Assembly: GCA_029204225.1 (NCBI GenBank)
Contig: CM055097.1
Coordinates: 29,417,785-29,481,784 of the forward strand
Direction: 5' to 3'
Source: Diphasiastrum complanatum
Lineage: Eukaryota; Streptophyta; Lycopodiopsida; Lycopodiales; Lycopodiaceae
Length of the DNA: 64,000 bases
A program made the translations under genes and the position numbers. This document shows, one piece after another, positions 46,771 through 59,910 of this stretch. The notes beneath the pieces are model-generated. The model ran no database searches. It was not told where the DNA came from and saw only the letters and a list, made by a program, of their open reading frames with translations. Positions within the stretch are counted from its first letter, which is position 1; every line of letters starts with the position of its first letter.

Positions 46771-49010
46771 ATGGATCAATCAACCTTTAATCTTAACTTT
46801 GATTTATCTAAACTTGATAGTGTGGCACAAGCCCTAGAACTCCTCTACCAACAAATCCAAGAAACAAACCAACAACTATATGAAACTAATTTGAAGAATC
46901 AGGCTCTTGAATCTAAGCTGGCTAATCATCGAAAGCATGTCGTACCTCCTCACATTAAAGTGTATAAAGGGGAAAACACATGGGAGGCATTTTGCCTAGT
47001 ACTCAAGGAATACCTTCTTCCCTTGTTAGATGATTATGAACATCTTTAAAAGGCCTTGATCAATTCATTCAAGATTTCCATGAGTATCTTAATCCCCTTT
47101 ATAGTGAAATACCTCCAAAGATACAGATGCTCATATTTATTGATGGTTTACCTAAGGACTATCAAGTGGAAGTTCGAAGGAACCATCCTATCACCCTAGA
47201 AGATGCTATTAGGGCTGCAAATTTTTTTGATGATACTCCTAAGCCACATAAGAGTCATTAACCTAATGAGCAAAATAAGAGTTTTCAATATAAAAGAAAG
47301 GATAAGGAAGTTACCAATGAGGCATCTTCTAATCCTAATTCTAAGAAACCCAAACTCCACTTTATAAACATCAAGGTGGCAAAAAGGACCTAGCAAAAGC
47401 TTGAAAGAAGAATTTTTGCTTCAAGTGCAATGGAGAGGGTCACTTTGCAAAAGATTGTGTCAAAAACAAAGCCTCAACCTCAGATATATATCATATCTCA
47501 AAGTAATGAGATGGAAATTTGTTTCCTTAGTTCAATGCTTTATGGACCTAATGACTTAATTTGCATCAAGGGTAGAATTGGAGAACATGTTGTTAATGTA
47601 CTTTTTGACATAGGATCCACTCATTATTTTATGAATGCAAATTTAGTGCAGATGGTAAACCTTCCCATCAAAAAAAGTGAGAAGAAATATCGTGTGACAA
47701 CGACGCCTGGATGTAATTCCGAACCCATGAATAATGTGGTTCCTAAAGTACCATTACACATATAGGACCATGTTGAAAAACTAGAGTTCCATGTCGTTAA
47801 TTTGGCAAATGTGGACAATGACATTATGATAAGGATAAATTTTTGAAAACTGGTTTTGTTGAAAAATCTTTAACTTTTATGCATGATTGTTCTTTAATAA
47901 AGATTAGTGCTAGTTTAAGTGTTGATGCTACTGGTATTAAACCTTACTCTAAGCATAAACTTAATTCTTTGATAAAAAACACAAAGTATAAAGTTTATTT
48001 ATGTTTTTACAAAAACCTAATTTGTTGCAATGATGAGATTCTTAAACTTAATGCCATGAATATACCTAGTGAGAACACTCCTGAATTTGAAGCCTATAGT
48101 GAACTTAGGCAAGAATTCAATGATGGTTTTCTAGACCTTCTTGTAGGTTTACCACCTGAAAGGTCTGTAGATCACAATATTGACCTTATACTTGGTTCAA
48201 TTCCAATTGCACAACACCCTTATGGGATGAGTGCATCGGAAGATGCTGAGGCACAAAGTCAATTAAGTGAGTATCTAGAGAAAGGGTGGGTTAAACCTAG
48301 TAAGTCTTCTTAAGCATCACCAATGGTTTTGGTCGCGAAGAAGGACGCTACTATAAGGTTCTGTGTGGACTATAAAATGTTGAGCAAAGTTACAATTAAG
48401 ATTAGGTATCCACTACCGCGAATGGATGACCTGATGGATTATGCTGGAGGTGCAAGGTACCTTACCAAGATAGATCTAAGATCAGGGTATTATTAGATTC
48501 GCATTAAGGTAGAGGATATACCTAAGACGAGTTTTCAGGACACTACGAGTTTGTGGTGCTTCCATTTGGTTTGTTGACCGATACACCAGCGACTTTCCAA
48601 AAAATGATGAACGATTTGTTCAGGCCATATTTGGAAAGATTCGTAGTAGTATTCTTGGATGATAACCTAGTCTTTAGTATGACTTTGGTGGAACATAAAG
48701 ATCATCTTATTATTTTCTTGGACATCTTAAGAAGAGAAAAGCTCTTTTCCAAAGAGTCTAAGTGTGACGTTTTTGCTAAAGAGTTATCATACCTGGGGCA
48801 AAAGATTTTCGAACATGGAATAGAAATAGAGGCCGATCGTATCCGGAGGGTTATTGAATGGCCAATTCTTACTACGGTTTGGGAAATCAAGTCATTCTTG
48901 GGTTTCGTGGGATTTTTCCGTTGGCACATACCCCAGTTTGCTAGGATGACATTTTCCCTCACCCAAGCTTTGAAAGGCTTTAAAAAACTTAGCCGGAGGG
49001 CTTAGAGTCC
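46771..49010 (+). pseudogene. Ty3/Gypsy gag-pol remnant (gag, protease, RT)
   Basis: Plus-strand relic. Gag: MDQSTFNLNFDLSKLDSVAQ, a YKGENTWEAF-type block and HPITLEDAIRAANFF. A perfect CX2CX4HX4C zinc knuckle (CFKCNGEGHFAKDC) lies at 47417-47458 in its own frame. Protease-like VLFDIGSTHYFMN is at about 47599-47637; the usual D-S/T-G is [59 protein letters not shown], then VVVFLDDNLVFS with the catalytic FLDD. KSFLGFVGFFRWHIPQFARM marks the RT-to-RNase H link. The frame changes several times and the element stops at about 49010, so RNase H and integrase are missing. Confidence 0.92.
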
Positions 49011-51829
49011 ACTAGTGGTGTGGACGGAAGATATGAATAATTAAAAAAAAAAAAGCTTCAAATTAGTGCATAAAAGCTATCACAAGACATGTCAATTGGA
49101 AGCTTGGAAAATCAATATGCTTGCATTTCTCTCATCAAATATGTACATAGTTTGATCCACAATATATTATGTCTTAGTGTGGATTTTATCAAGGTTCTAT
49201 CTCAATTGACCTATACCTAATGCTACCATAATTATCTTTCAATTTAAGGCCCATGGATCATGGCATCAACTCTTCCACCTCTTAGTCAAAAATGATGATT
49301 CAGTTAATAATGTGGCAAAAAATGTTAACAATCCACAAGTGGGTAGTCTGAAGATTTGGGTTGATAAGAATAATGGCATGTAGGTCATGGTAGATCTATG
49401 CAAGGTCCATAATTGCTCATTTTTAACATGTCAAATGTTAATACAATGAGATGGAGTGGAAACAACACAAAACAAAATCGCAAGCAATGTTGGTAATCAA
49501 GAAAAAGTGAAAGAACATGCATAGTGGAGTTGGTGATAGTAAGCACATGTACAAGATAATTCCATGTAAAATGACTTAATATGATACAAAAATTTTGTCA
49601 TTGATAGGACCTATGGTATGTAGTATGAAAACATGGACTTGGACATGTGTATTTTGTAGGTTGATAGGTGTCCACATGGATGATAAGGGCTTAGATAGGT
49701 GTCCATATGGATAATAAGAGCTTAGATATGAGTTGGAAACAATGATAAAGGCTTTAAGAAATTTAAAGGAAGCTTTAATAAGAACTTCCATGCTTGGGAA
49801 ATAAGTAGTGAATTCAAGATATTCCTTTGAATATCAAGGTTTGATGTGTCAAGTATTGAGGCTCACTCGATGATATGATATAGGAAAACACATTCTAAGT
49901 AGATAAGGAAGTAAAAATTGACTCACAACAATAAGAAATAATCAAAAGAGTATTTAGTACAAGATGAATTATATACAAGAGTCAATTTGGATATTTCAAA
50001 TAAATAACCTCAATGTAAAACAATGAGTTAAAATTGGCTATTTTGCATCGACTTGCTGCATCTTTCATGAATGTCAAACAGAATATAAATAGAGTGACTA
50101 TCACTGATAATCAAGCAGCCTAATGGGCCCTCTAATTTTGTAATGTGCCATAAATAAGTAAAATCCATTTAAGAATGGTGGGGCTTTGTGCCACTTTGTT
50201 ATTTATTTTAGCAAACAAAGAATTTTAGCTTTCACAGCTAACTCGAACATGATAGTTTCATAACTATGCTTAGCCTTTAATGCGGCTTTCATTGAAATAA
50301 ATGGTATATAATCATTTTAGATCAACTTGGATTAGTGCAATTCCAGTCGCCTTTCACAATGAAATTTTGTATGTTGGTTTCTAGTCTAGAAAGCAGTGTA
50401 CACTAGAAGTACAAAATCGGGCTTGTAGCCTTTATGTGTTACTCTAATGGTACAATCTAAACCCTTATAAGCTTCACATTAGTGACACACCATATACCCT
50501 TTTATAAATCCTAAGGAGGTTTAAACTCACAAAATTTCACTTGCAGCCAAAATATGTTTGCACTAGCATTTCAATATAATGTAAAATTTTCTAATTGTAA
50601 GACACTCCCATGTAAATTTAGTGAACCTAATTCCTTCATGTGACTTAATCTTTTCGTTCAAGATTTATGTAGATTATAAACAAGTAGGATATTTTAACAC
50701 ATTTATATTATTTCAAGGGTATTACCTACGAATTATCATCAGTCCACATCTAATGATGTCATGAAACATGTGTAACCAAAACGAATGAAATAATGAATGA
50801 TACAAAATTATGTTATTCTACACACATCAATGTCATACAAAGCTCTCAAAATCTTTGTACCTCATCTAAGGGCCCCACTAAAAGTTGACTTTAATATTTA
50901 AATTGGACATTTCTTAGACCTTATTGATTTTTTGTATCACTATATTATCACAAGCATATGCACAAGGCATAAATGCGAGTGATGCCCAATTAGATGAAAT
51001 TAGCCTCAACACACTTGCCAGTACTGATTTGAATAGGTGAAGTGGCAACTCTAATATAGCATGTACACTAACACTTTTATATGTGGTCATGAGTCAAGTT
51101 GTGATATTGTCCACTTTATCAAATTAGTAAGATGCTAATTAGATGACCACTCACTCAAACTAAGGAGATACAAGTAGCGAATACTTTGGACTTATAGCTC
51201 CAATTGATGGAAAATAGCATAATACAAAGTTTGATTTGGAGTCTGTTCATACTTGCATAGGAAATATGTTAGGCTCCTGCAAGAATCTAGCTAGTCATTA
51301 TCTTGCAACGATATTAAATTTGTTGTATGGTATAGATCAATCAACAAATAGAACATCAACATCATGTGTGATATAGTTTCTGTAAACTAATATGATTATC
51401 AATCAAAATTTTCAATATGGTTTATTTATAATTCTTATTTTTAATATTATGATTTTCTTAATTCTTCTTTCTAAGATAAAAAAGAAGTCATATATACTTT
51501 TAGAAAATGACAATAAAATTTCAATGTCTTGAAAACAATATCAAGCCTAACTCCATGAGTGAGCTCATCAACATCATGTGTAATTTTTTTTGCATGGATT
51601 CTATGTAAGTGCCAAATATGAGGCTTAACAACATTTATAATTCTTTTAGTATGCATGTTAAATCATCATTAGAGAGGATAACTGAATCATCATTAGAGAG
51701 AATATTTGTTTGTTAAAACTCACTAATTACCATGCTTTATTTTGACCATAGTCAAATTTATGAAAATTTCTTTTAGAAATACAGGTATGTACATTTTCTT
51801 TTTATAGAACTTAGATGTGCTACAACAAA
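49011..51829. other. No gene recognised
   Basis: About 2.8 kb of strongly AT-rich sequence with no coding block, splice-bounded exon or recognised LTR. The only local structure seen is a short repeat of gataggtgtccatatgga-type text near 49665-49715. Confidence 0.5.
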
Positions 51830-52185
51830 TGCATGAAGATCTGATCATAAGCACTTAGATGCAGTATGGTCCAGCCTATGTCTGTACAACAGTACAACAA
51901 CATACATCATTTCACACGTGTGGATTGAAGATCAACAACAGTATAGCAACATACATCATACGTGGATTGAAGATCAACAACAAAAATCACATTTTACACA
52001 ATAGAAATCAAGATATCTTGAGAAATACACATGAGATGGATATAGAATCAAAAGAGATCAATTCTCCACATCAAAAGATAAAACAATGATAATTTCTTCA
52101 TGCTGGTATTGCTATTTATAGCTGCTAGAATGTCATTTGGCCAATTGCCCAAAATTTTTCCTAAATGGTAACTTCTTGGTACATT
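51830..52185 (-). repeat. LTR family 2 fragment
   Basis: Matches the LTR at 23272-23905 in the same orientation (agatatcttgagaaatacac, atgagatggatatagaatc, gctatttatagctgctag). It carries CACACGTGTG at 51913-51922, followed by a partial internal duplication of the same ~40 bp (gtggattgaagatcaacaac twice). Confidence 0.85.
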
Positions 52186-53040
52186 TTTCACACAAAATCT
52201 TGCTTTTTGATGATCTACCTTCATGCATGCATGGATCTAGCTCTAATATTATGTCACAAAAGTGATTTTTTAGGACCTTGAATAGATCATTCATGACCTA
52301 CATGCATGAGAGGTCGCACACTACCAAATTACTTTTGATCAACTCGGATTTTGATGAGCTATCAAACACAATTTGGATCTAGGCAAGAGCTCTTGTACAC
52401 AAAAGGCAATCATCATCCAAAGTCAAGAAAGTTTCATGCATATCCTTGAAAAAAACTAAGTAAATCTCATTATGGAATTTGCTCTTGGGTATGGAGAGAA
52501 AGGACAAAGAGTATGCTAGTCAAAAACTTGATAAACTCTCAAAATCCGCATGTACAAAGGAGCTATAATCATATATAGTGGTAGCTTGAGTTCCTACACC
52601 AATTTTACATTGAGAGCCTTGAAATATGATTGGACCACTCTTTTTGAATATTTAAATGTGATTGAACCCTATAGACCAATCAGATGAAGGTGGTAGATTG
52701 AGGTCGACCATCACTTTTGCATCCCTAAAAACTAGGACTTTGATTGAGGTAGAGATCATGACCCCCCAACCTCGTGATGACACTTGGCATGCTTCTACAT
52801 GACTAGCTTTTGTCTAGTTTCACATTACTTTGTAAAACAATCTGTTTTATGTCATGAATTAACTAATGCAAATAAGCCTACTACTCACATGTGGGAACAT
52901 GCTCCACACGTGTGATTTACATATGTACATGACAACGTAAAAATCATCAAGCTAGATTTTGCATAATTTTCACATACCAATCCATGCATAGAATCACATG
53001 AAAGCCATCTATCGAATCACGCTAATCCCCCATGCATGTC
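52186..53040. other. No gene recognised
   Basis: No coding motif. Contains one isolated CACACGTGTG at 52905-52914 beside ctcacatgtggg, perhaps a decayed LTR piece. Confidence 0.45.
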
Positions 53041-53228
53041 TAGCATATTGAAGTGGCTTATCATTTTGTGAGAGAACAAGTCATGGCAAAAGAGGTGGAG
53101 TTCTACATGTCTCATCAAGAGAGTGTGTGGCTGATATCTTCACCAAAGCATTGGTAAAAGACTTGTTTATGAATCATAGAACATCGCTTGGAGTTCTATC
53201 TAAATCTATGCTAAAACTAGTTGAAAGG
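53041..53228 (+). pseudogene. Copia RNase H tail next to an LTR
   Basis: Reads HIEVAYHFVREQVMAKEVEF and then in another frame the usual block ending in TKAL and LGVLSKSMLKL. It ends in the purine tract gaaaggggag right before the LTR start TGTGAAAAATG at 53229. Confidence 0.85.
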
Positions 53229-53860
53229 GGAGTGTGAAAAATGTCAACTACTTTAGTTGATTTATCTTGACAATTTTGAGGCCAATATGAAATCTCAACT
53301 AAGAGAGAGATTTATTTTTAGTCAATAAAGGTCTAAATAGTGTTTGTACTATTTTTTTCAAGTAGATAAATGGATGAGGTCAGATTTGGACCCATTCTAA
53401 TTGGCTAATATTGATACATTGCATCTAGACTAGAATTTCTAGCTTTTTTGATGAAGTACCAAGAAGTTATCATTTAGGGCGATTGGCCAAATGACATTTT
53501 AGAAGCTACAAATAGTAGTACCATCATGGAAAAATTATCATTGTATTCTCTTTTGATGTGGAGAATTCATCTCTTTTGATTCTGTGTCCATCTCATGTGT
53601 ATTTCTCAAGATATCTTGATTTCTAGTGTGTAGAATGTGATTTTTGTTGTTGATCTTCAATCCACACGTGTGAAATGATGTATGCTGCTGCTTTTGTATG
53701 GACATGTACATTAATATATCGTATCTAAGTGTTTATGATCAAATCTTCATGCATTTCCAAGTTCTAGCATGTGTAAATTGATGATTTCTATCTTGTAGCT
53801 AAATCTAGACGTGCATCCAAACTTAGCCAAAGCAATCAAATCTTTTCAAATCCATTCCAA
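53229..53860 (+). repeat. LTR family 2, plus-strand copy
   Basis: Starts TGTGAAAAATGTCAAC after a polypurine tract and matches the inverted 23272-23905. It carries CACACGTGTG at 53663-53672. The right end is approximate, as similarity fades after gtgcatccaaactt. Confidence 0.85.
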
Positions 53861-53869
53861 ATCTGAAGA

Positions 53870-54650
53870 GATAGAGTCATTGGTATTTGTGGATCCAATA
53901 TGGGTGATTGGGTTTTATTTTGGTGTGATTTGATTCAAATTTTTTGTGCTTTCATCTTGGTGATCAAAACAAGGTCCAATTTCCAATTGACTAGATTTTG
54001 GTGTGGCGTGATTCTAGAGTTTGTGATCTAGATCTTGGAAGATCTTGCTAGTATTTTTAATCTTGTTCAAATATAGTTGTTTGGAGGTCACAAAGTCATT
54101 ATTAGAGTCCTTTCACACGTGTGTACTTTTTTTACAAGAAAATTTGAAGTGTAGAATTGGCATATGATTGTGTAAAGCTCAAATTGGTTCTAGTCAAGCT
54201 TTCTTTCTGAGAGTGTGAGGGTCAAGTTGTGATCCCATTGGGTTTCTAGAATAGGGATGACTCCATATTTGAGAGTAAAATCTTGGTTGAGATCTTGGTG
54301 AATCTCTAGATGTCGCTTTCTTCAAACTGTTCAACCTAATAAAGATAGGTAAAAATCTTATGACATAGTTTGTTGTCAAACCATTCAAATGCAATCCAAC
54401 TCTAAAGGTTAGAGTATTTAGGTCAAGAGTGAGTCCAAAAGGGGTGATCGAGTCTAATTTTTATTTGTTTGAAGCAAATCTTACATGTCAAGTTTGTGTG
54501 ATCTAGATGAGATCCATTTTTCACATTGACTAGATTTTGGGTGAAGATTAATTCTTAGATTTGTGATCTAAATCTTTAAATATTTCTGAGGGTTACAAAA
54601 TCACTTTGAAGAATCATCTCACAAGTTTGTACTTTGTGTAGAAGTACTTC
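53870..54650. repeat. Diverged direct duplication, ~250-bp units ~500 bp apart
   Basis: Sequence at about 53880-54135 (gtgattgggttt, gtccaatttcc..ttgactagattttggtg, tttgtgatctagatctt, ggtcacaaagtcat, cacacgtgtgtactttt) recurs diverged at about 54430-54645 (gtgatcgagtc, gatccatttt..ttgactagattttgggtg, tttgtgatctaaatctt, ggttacaaaatcac, cacaagtttgtactttg). It may be the internal leader of the LTR family 2 element. Confidence 0.75.
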
Positions 54651-55014
54651 CTCATCATGGCATCAATAGGAGGCAACATATTGGAGGCAATCAGTGTAGG
54701 AGTCTTAGACTACCATGAAAGAGAGATCACAGAAACGATTAGGCATCTAAGATAGCCATGCAGTCCTCTATTGCTGATAACCTGATATGAAGAGAATGTA
54801 GAAATAACTTAGGCATCAGAGACAACCATACATTTCTTTGATAATGATGTTTGCATAAGACAAATGAGAGTTAGTTTCATTCAACAAGAATGCAAAGATG
54901 TAGAACAATAGTGAATCTGTATAATAATGTCGTAAAACAACAATCAGATCACAATACAATTGCGCTGATAAGCGCATGATCCAACTTACAAGTAAGAATC
55001 AATTGCTAAAGTTT

Positions 55015-55310
<296 letters not shown>

Positions 55311-55599
55311 ATCACTAACTTTGAGGAGTCAGCTACTAGAAAACCTGTTCTGATTGTTTGACCTTTGCTTGGGTATCTTTTCTGAAAATCCTATTTGAAT
55401 CTCTGTCTTCTTTCAATCACTCATTTACTTATATAGCAGCTGGAAGATCTTGTGCTATCTTAACTCTACAATTACAAGATAGTTAACAACTATTAAAGTG
55501 ATAATAGACTGGTTTATTATTGGAGCGTGAAGACGGATGGTCTGTACTTGGGATTCTTTGTAAATCTACAGACGGTCATCGCGACACTCTACGAAGGCA

Positions 55600-55945
55600 A
55601 CTGTTGTTTGTGTGGAATCCCGTGTAAATCTGCAAAGTGTCACATTTTTCGCATTTTTGGCAATGCAACGTCGCATTTTTGGAAGTGCCTGAAATGAACT
55701 AAAACCTTCAGTTAACACTTTGTTAGTGAAGCTTTTGTCGGGTGTCGGGTTTTTTGCCTGTGTAAAATTGCGAGGAAAAATGCAGTGTCGCATTTTTCGC
55801 ACTTTTCGATTGTCAGAATTTGAAAGCAAAAATGCAGACTGTTGTGACAAATAGTTCAAATATGTAGACTTCATTTGAGAGAGTAAAATTGAGAGAAGGA
55901 GGGCAGTTAGGATGAGTAGGAGTAGGATTAAACTCCAACACCAAA
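55600..55945 (-). repeat. LTR family 3 copy
   Basis: Similar to 31633-31915: gtgtcgggttttttgcctgtg, aaaaatgcagactgt, caaatagttcaaatatg, and the minus-strand terminus TGTTGGAGTTTAATCC near 55942. Short frames inside it are not genes. Confidence 0.75.
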
Positions 55946-56334
55946 TAGGGCAAAGGCTGTTATAAATAGTGTACAAGTGTGAGAGGAATTCAACTCTCTC
56001 CTTCTTCTCTCATTCACCTTATGGAAGAGATCTCTTCGGGTTTCTACATCCATTTTTGCATCTATTGAGATCTTGTGTGTAGAATGCTATTTTTTTTATG
56101 TTATGGATACACACGCATGAAAATTTTTGTAGTACAGCCATTGTATGGATAGAAATAGTAAATTATCATTACTAAGTGATTTTGTCATGTTCTTATTGAG
56201 TTTACATCTTTTCTGTATTGTTGATGCTAGAATTCTACATTATTAATGATGCTACTAATGATTTCCATAATAGCTAAAGAACAAAGGGCATAAATGGATC
56301 TTAGTGATCTACTTTTTTAACACGGTATTAGAGC
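55946..56334 (+). repeat. LTR family 1-like, plus-strand copy, with primer site
   Basis: Begins within the LTR (tagggcaaaggctgttataaatagtg), continues with gaggaattcaactctctcc and tgtgtagaatgct, and ends TTTTTTAACA at 56322. CGGTATTAGAGC at 56323-56334 follows, two changes from the Met-tRNA primer site. The LTR family 3 copy abuts it on the left. Confidence 0.75.
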
Positions 56335-56984
56335 TATCGTTTCAAGCTATTGGAGGACAAGCCATTTCTAGCAAGTGATTTGGAGGTCTCACCAATTCTA
56401 GAGCATGCTAGAGTGATTCCTAGACAAAATCAAACATTTTTCATGTGTAGAATTGGAATTTTGTAATCCAAAACTCAATATAGGGCAAAACACTTGTAGT
56501 AGGCCAATTCCACACTATACTTGTTGGATTGTGGCAAGTTTAATTGCATAATAAAGGTCTTAGTACATTCTTCAAGATTATATATCAAGTTTGTAGCATT
56601 TGCATATAGAAAGTGAATGATTCAATTTTGTGTACTTTTGTGGAAACCCTGAAATTGATTGGATCTCTTGTGTTTGAAGTTGCTGAAATTTTTGAAGAGT
56701 GTGTTTCAATCTTAGAAAGTGCAAAAGCTCATAAGATTGTAAATTGATCATGTGTTGATCAAGTGTCATCAATTCTATGTGTTGGATTTGCTAGGTTTGG
56801 TAGAAGAAAGAGATTTGAGAAGTTCCATATCTTTGTGATTTCTTCTTGAATTCATTTGTTGAATTTCAAGAGAGTGCTAAGTGTATTGGAACATTTTGAA
56901 AGAGAAGATCAAATCTTTGCCACATGGTTACAAATGGAGGCTTTGGAGAGCAATGATAGCTTACCTGAAGCAACTATTCAACTT

Positions 56985-57120
56985 GGAAGGTGAGAATGGA
57001 GTCTCTCCTTGAGATAAATGAGCTGATGGATATTGTTGTAGGTGTGGAGGAAAGACTTTGGCACCTCAAGAACAATTGACGTATGATAGGAGAGCTAGTT
57101 TTAGTATTGTGTAGCTAAGT
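56985..57120 (+). pseudogene. Copia gag remnant
   Basis: Reads MESLLEINELMDIVVGVEER followed by a disrupted block, matching the minus-strand gag at 43620-43815 (LEM NDVLDIVVGLEER type). It is the internal part of the element whose LTR ends at 56322. Confidence 0.75.
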
Positions 57121-58814
57121 TGATAATGATAGGAGCCATGATCGCCACCTGTCTTGGTAGCGACAACAGCCACGACTATTGTCTGGTATCTTGATAGTAA
57201 TAGTCACGATTGCCGCCAAGATCCATATCGGACAAACATGTCTTTACATTTGTATATATATCTAAATAAATGTGATTAATATATAGCAATCAAAGCATTG
57301 AGACAAAGACTAAAACAATATTTTAATGACTTTGCTTTTGTCTATGTGATCAATCATATCAATTTTGATGATTCCAATGTGAGAATCAAGTAGAATTAGT
57401 TGAGTCATTCGACTCAACATTCTAATTCAAATTTGATAGGCATAGTTTATGCACCGAGGAGAAAGGCTCATTCCATAGAGCCCATCGAATCTTTCATTTG
57501 TCCCATTTTTCCACTTATTATCTTATGTAAACATCTAGGAAAATGAGGAATAAGGTTTGACGAATAATGCTCCTAACATTTGACATCATTGTTGGCATTC
57601 TCATAATAAGCTAGAAAGATATTCTTATTATGAAAGGTACCGGTATGTTGCATGGGTGTTCCACCCCGCTCTCTACAATTAGTCTCTTCAGGGTCCTTAA
57701 TCGTTTGGCTCAAGTTATTTGAGTGTGATTCAAGGGTGGGTAATTAAGATGGTTGTGAAATCAGATTGGTCTCCCTTGAAATATGTATTTGCCCTTTCTA
57801 TCTATGGTCACTTTGTATGCAAGATGATGTTCCTCATTTAATTCCACTCATTTAGCTATGCAATTGACACTTGGATTCGCTCACAATTGTATGACAAAAG
57901 TCTAGGTCCATTCTCATTCATACGACTATCTCAGTTGATTAATACCCAATGCAAATCTACAGTTTTATCGATCATAGGGTCAATCACTTGATGCAATACT
58001 CAATTATTTGATTAATTGATAGATTATCGAGTAGGACGACTATATATATGATCAAGTGATTGCTCGATAAATGATCAAAACAATGTCAGTCAATCATATT
58101 CTCGACGACCATTAATCACCATCTTTATTACAATTGTAAATGATATTTTAATTATTTAGTATGACTTTATATAAAGTTATATAGGTCACACACCAACAAC
58201 TAAGAAAAATATCATATAGGTCACATATCACTAAGGTCTTCAATATATCATAAATGTTATTGATCATGGATCACCATTTAGGAGGTCACATGACAAAAGA
58301 TCATGTTTTCACTTTGACCATATAATTATGTCATGAAATCAAATCATATCTATGACACCTAGATTTTTAACAAATCTAGATTTTCATGACACCTAGATTA
58401 TATCAAATCTATGACACCTAGATTATTAACAAATGAAATTTTTTATGACACCATAGATTTGACATAATATTATGTCATAAAATCCTTAAAAACTTGTCAA
58501 ATTACTTGTTTAATAACAATATGTACTATCTTTGTATCTCATGATTTTGTCTTGTATGTCAAATCTCAAAAAAAAGAAAGTTTATAATAATATAAAACTA
58601 GTTTTAACAATTAACCGTAATGATCTTTGAATTGATTTTTTATGTTCCGTCATATTAAAAAATATATTTTATGTAAGATTTTATGTCAAATCTTACAATA
58701 AAATATTCTCATAAAATCTAGAAAAAATTATGACTTGCATGACATCTAAAGCATGCAAGCCCATGTGCGGGACCCTCCCACGCATGAGAGAGGGGAAAAC
58801 ATTCCGTGTGGAAC
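57121..58814. other. No gene recognised
   Basis: AT-rich with no coding motif. Short direct repeats of atgacacctagatt occur at 58349-58425. Confidence 0.5.
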
Positions 58815-59055
58815 ATCCACGCGTGAATAGCGCGTGGATACCTTTTGCATAGATAATCCATGCGGAACTTGAATGCCCATAAAACCATATTTCTGCGAGC
58901 ATTCTTGCTCCTCTTCTTTTGCTTTCAAGTTTTAGTGCTTTTCCTAATCTACTGGCCAATTATGGATATATGTTGCCAAAATGACAGCTGCGTGGATAGT
59001 CCACGCGACCGTATCCACGCGTATATCCATACCGATCCACGGCTATCCACGTGAA
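58815..59055. repeat. Cluster of CGCGTGGAT / ATCCACGCG inverted repeats
   Basis: A perfect 9-bp hairpin (58815-58823 with 58831-58839) and a perfect 7-bp hairpin (58990-58996 with 59000-59006) lie among at least five further cgtggat or atccacg motifs up to about 59050. The block is richer in G+C than its neighbours. Confidence 0.8.
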
Positions 59056-59179
59056 TTTTTTTTTGGCTGCGCGACCTCCTTTGTATTGTGCGTGGATATT
59101 TGCTTCATGTGTTCTTGTGTCAACATCTACTCAAAGAAAGAGATGCAAACTCACTAAGAACCTGATAAAACATCAAACA

Positions 59180-59686
59180 TAAGATATGAAGAAGTTGTTG
59201 TCTGTACAAAAACAGTAAGCTATTGTATTTCACACGTGTGGATCCGAAAATAGCATAAAATAAGCATTCTACACACAAGATTGCAAGATATCACCAATAT
59301 AGTGCACCAATGGGTAGATGAACCCAAGAGAGCCCTTGTATAAGCATGAAGTGAGATAAGAGAGAGAGGATGTGTCTCTTCCCATGAGTTACGTCCTTTT
59401 ATAGCAGATCCAGACCTAATTTCAAACTTTGGTTTCCCTCCATAATGAAAAACCCTACTATTTTTGTGACTAGATTCAGTGTCTCTACTACTCAAATTTG
59501 AATCTACTAAAACTCGTGTACTACACTTTCTCAAAATTTCAAAAAGTGTTTATTCAAATGCTTTTAGACTAATATAACTTTGAAAAGTCAAACTCTTAAT
59601 CTAATATGAAAATTGGCCTCAATTGTGAATTCGGCAATTTATCAAACTATGACCAATGTTGACTAAACTATTTGAAATCTTTCACA
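59180..59686 (-). repeat. LTR family 1, minus-strand copy
   Basis: Right end AATCTTTCACA at 59686 followed by a polypurine tract. Contains CACACGTGTG at 59231-59240, a minus-strand TATAAAAGGA near 59396-59405, and aaaaagtgtttattcaaatg. The left end is not sharp. Confidence 0.85.
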
Positions 59687-59910
59687 CTCTCTCTTCAACT
59701 AGTTTTAGCTTAACCATCGGAATTTGATCCAACTTTAGAACGACCTCCATCCTAAGTATACACCTCCTTTCCAAGGTTATAAAGTAACTTCCATAATTGA
59801 TATAGAGAATAGTGCCCACTTTGGATGCTTCACTATTTCTTACATCAATTTTACACATCAAGATGTAAATAGAACATGAAGAACCAAATAGAATGTAAAT
59901 GAGATGATTC
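59687..59910 (-). other. Internal fragment of the same Copia family
   Basis: About 59745-59910 matches 45354-45505 and 21110-21235 (agaatagtg(c/t)ccac, ggatgcttcactatttctta, atcaattttaca). It lies directly beside the LTR without RNase H. It is cut at 59910 by LTR family 4. Confidence 0.75.
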
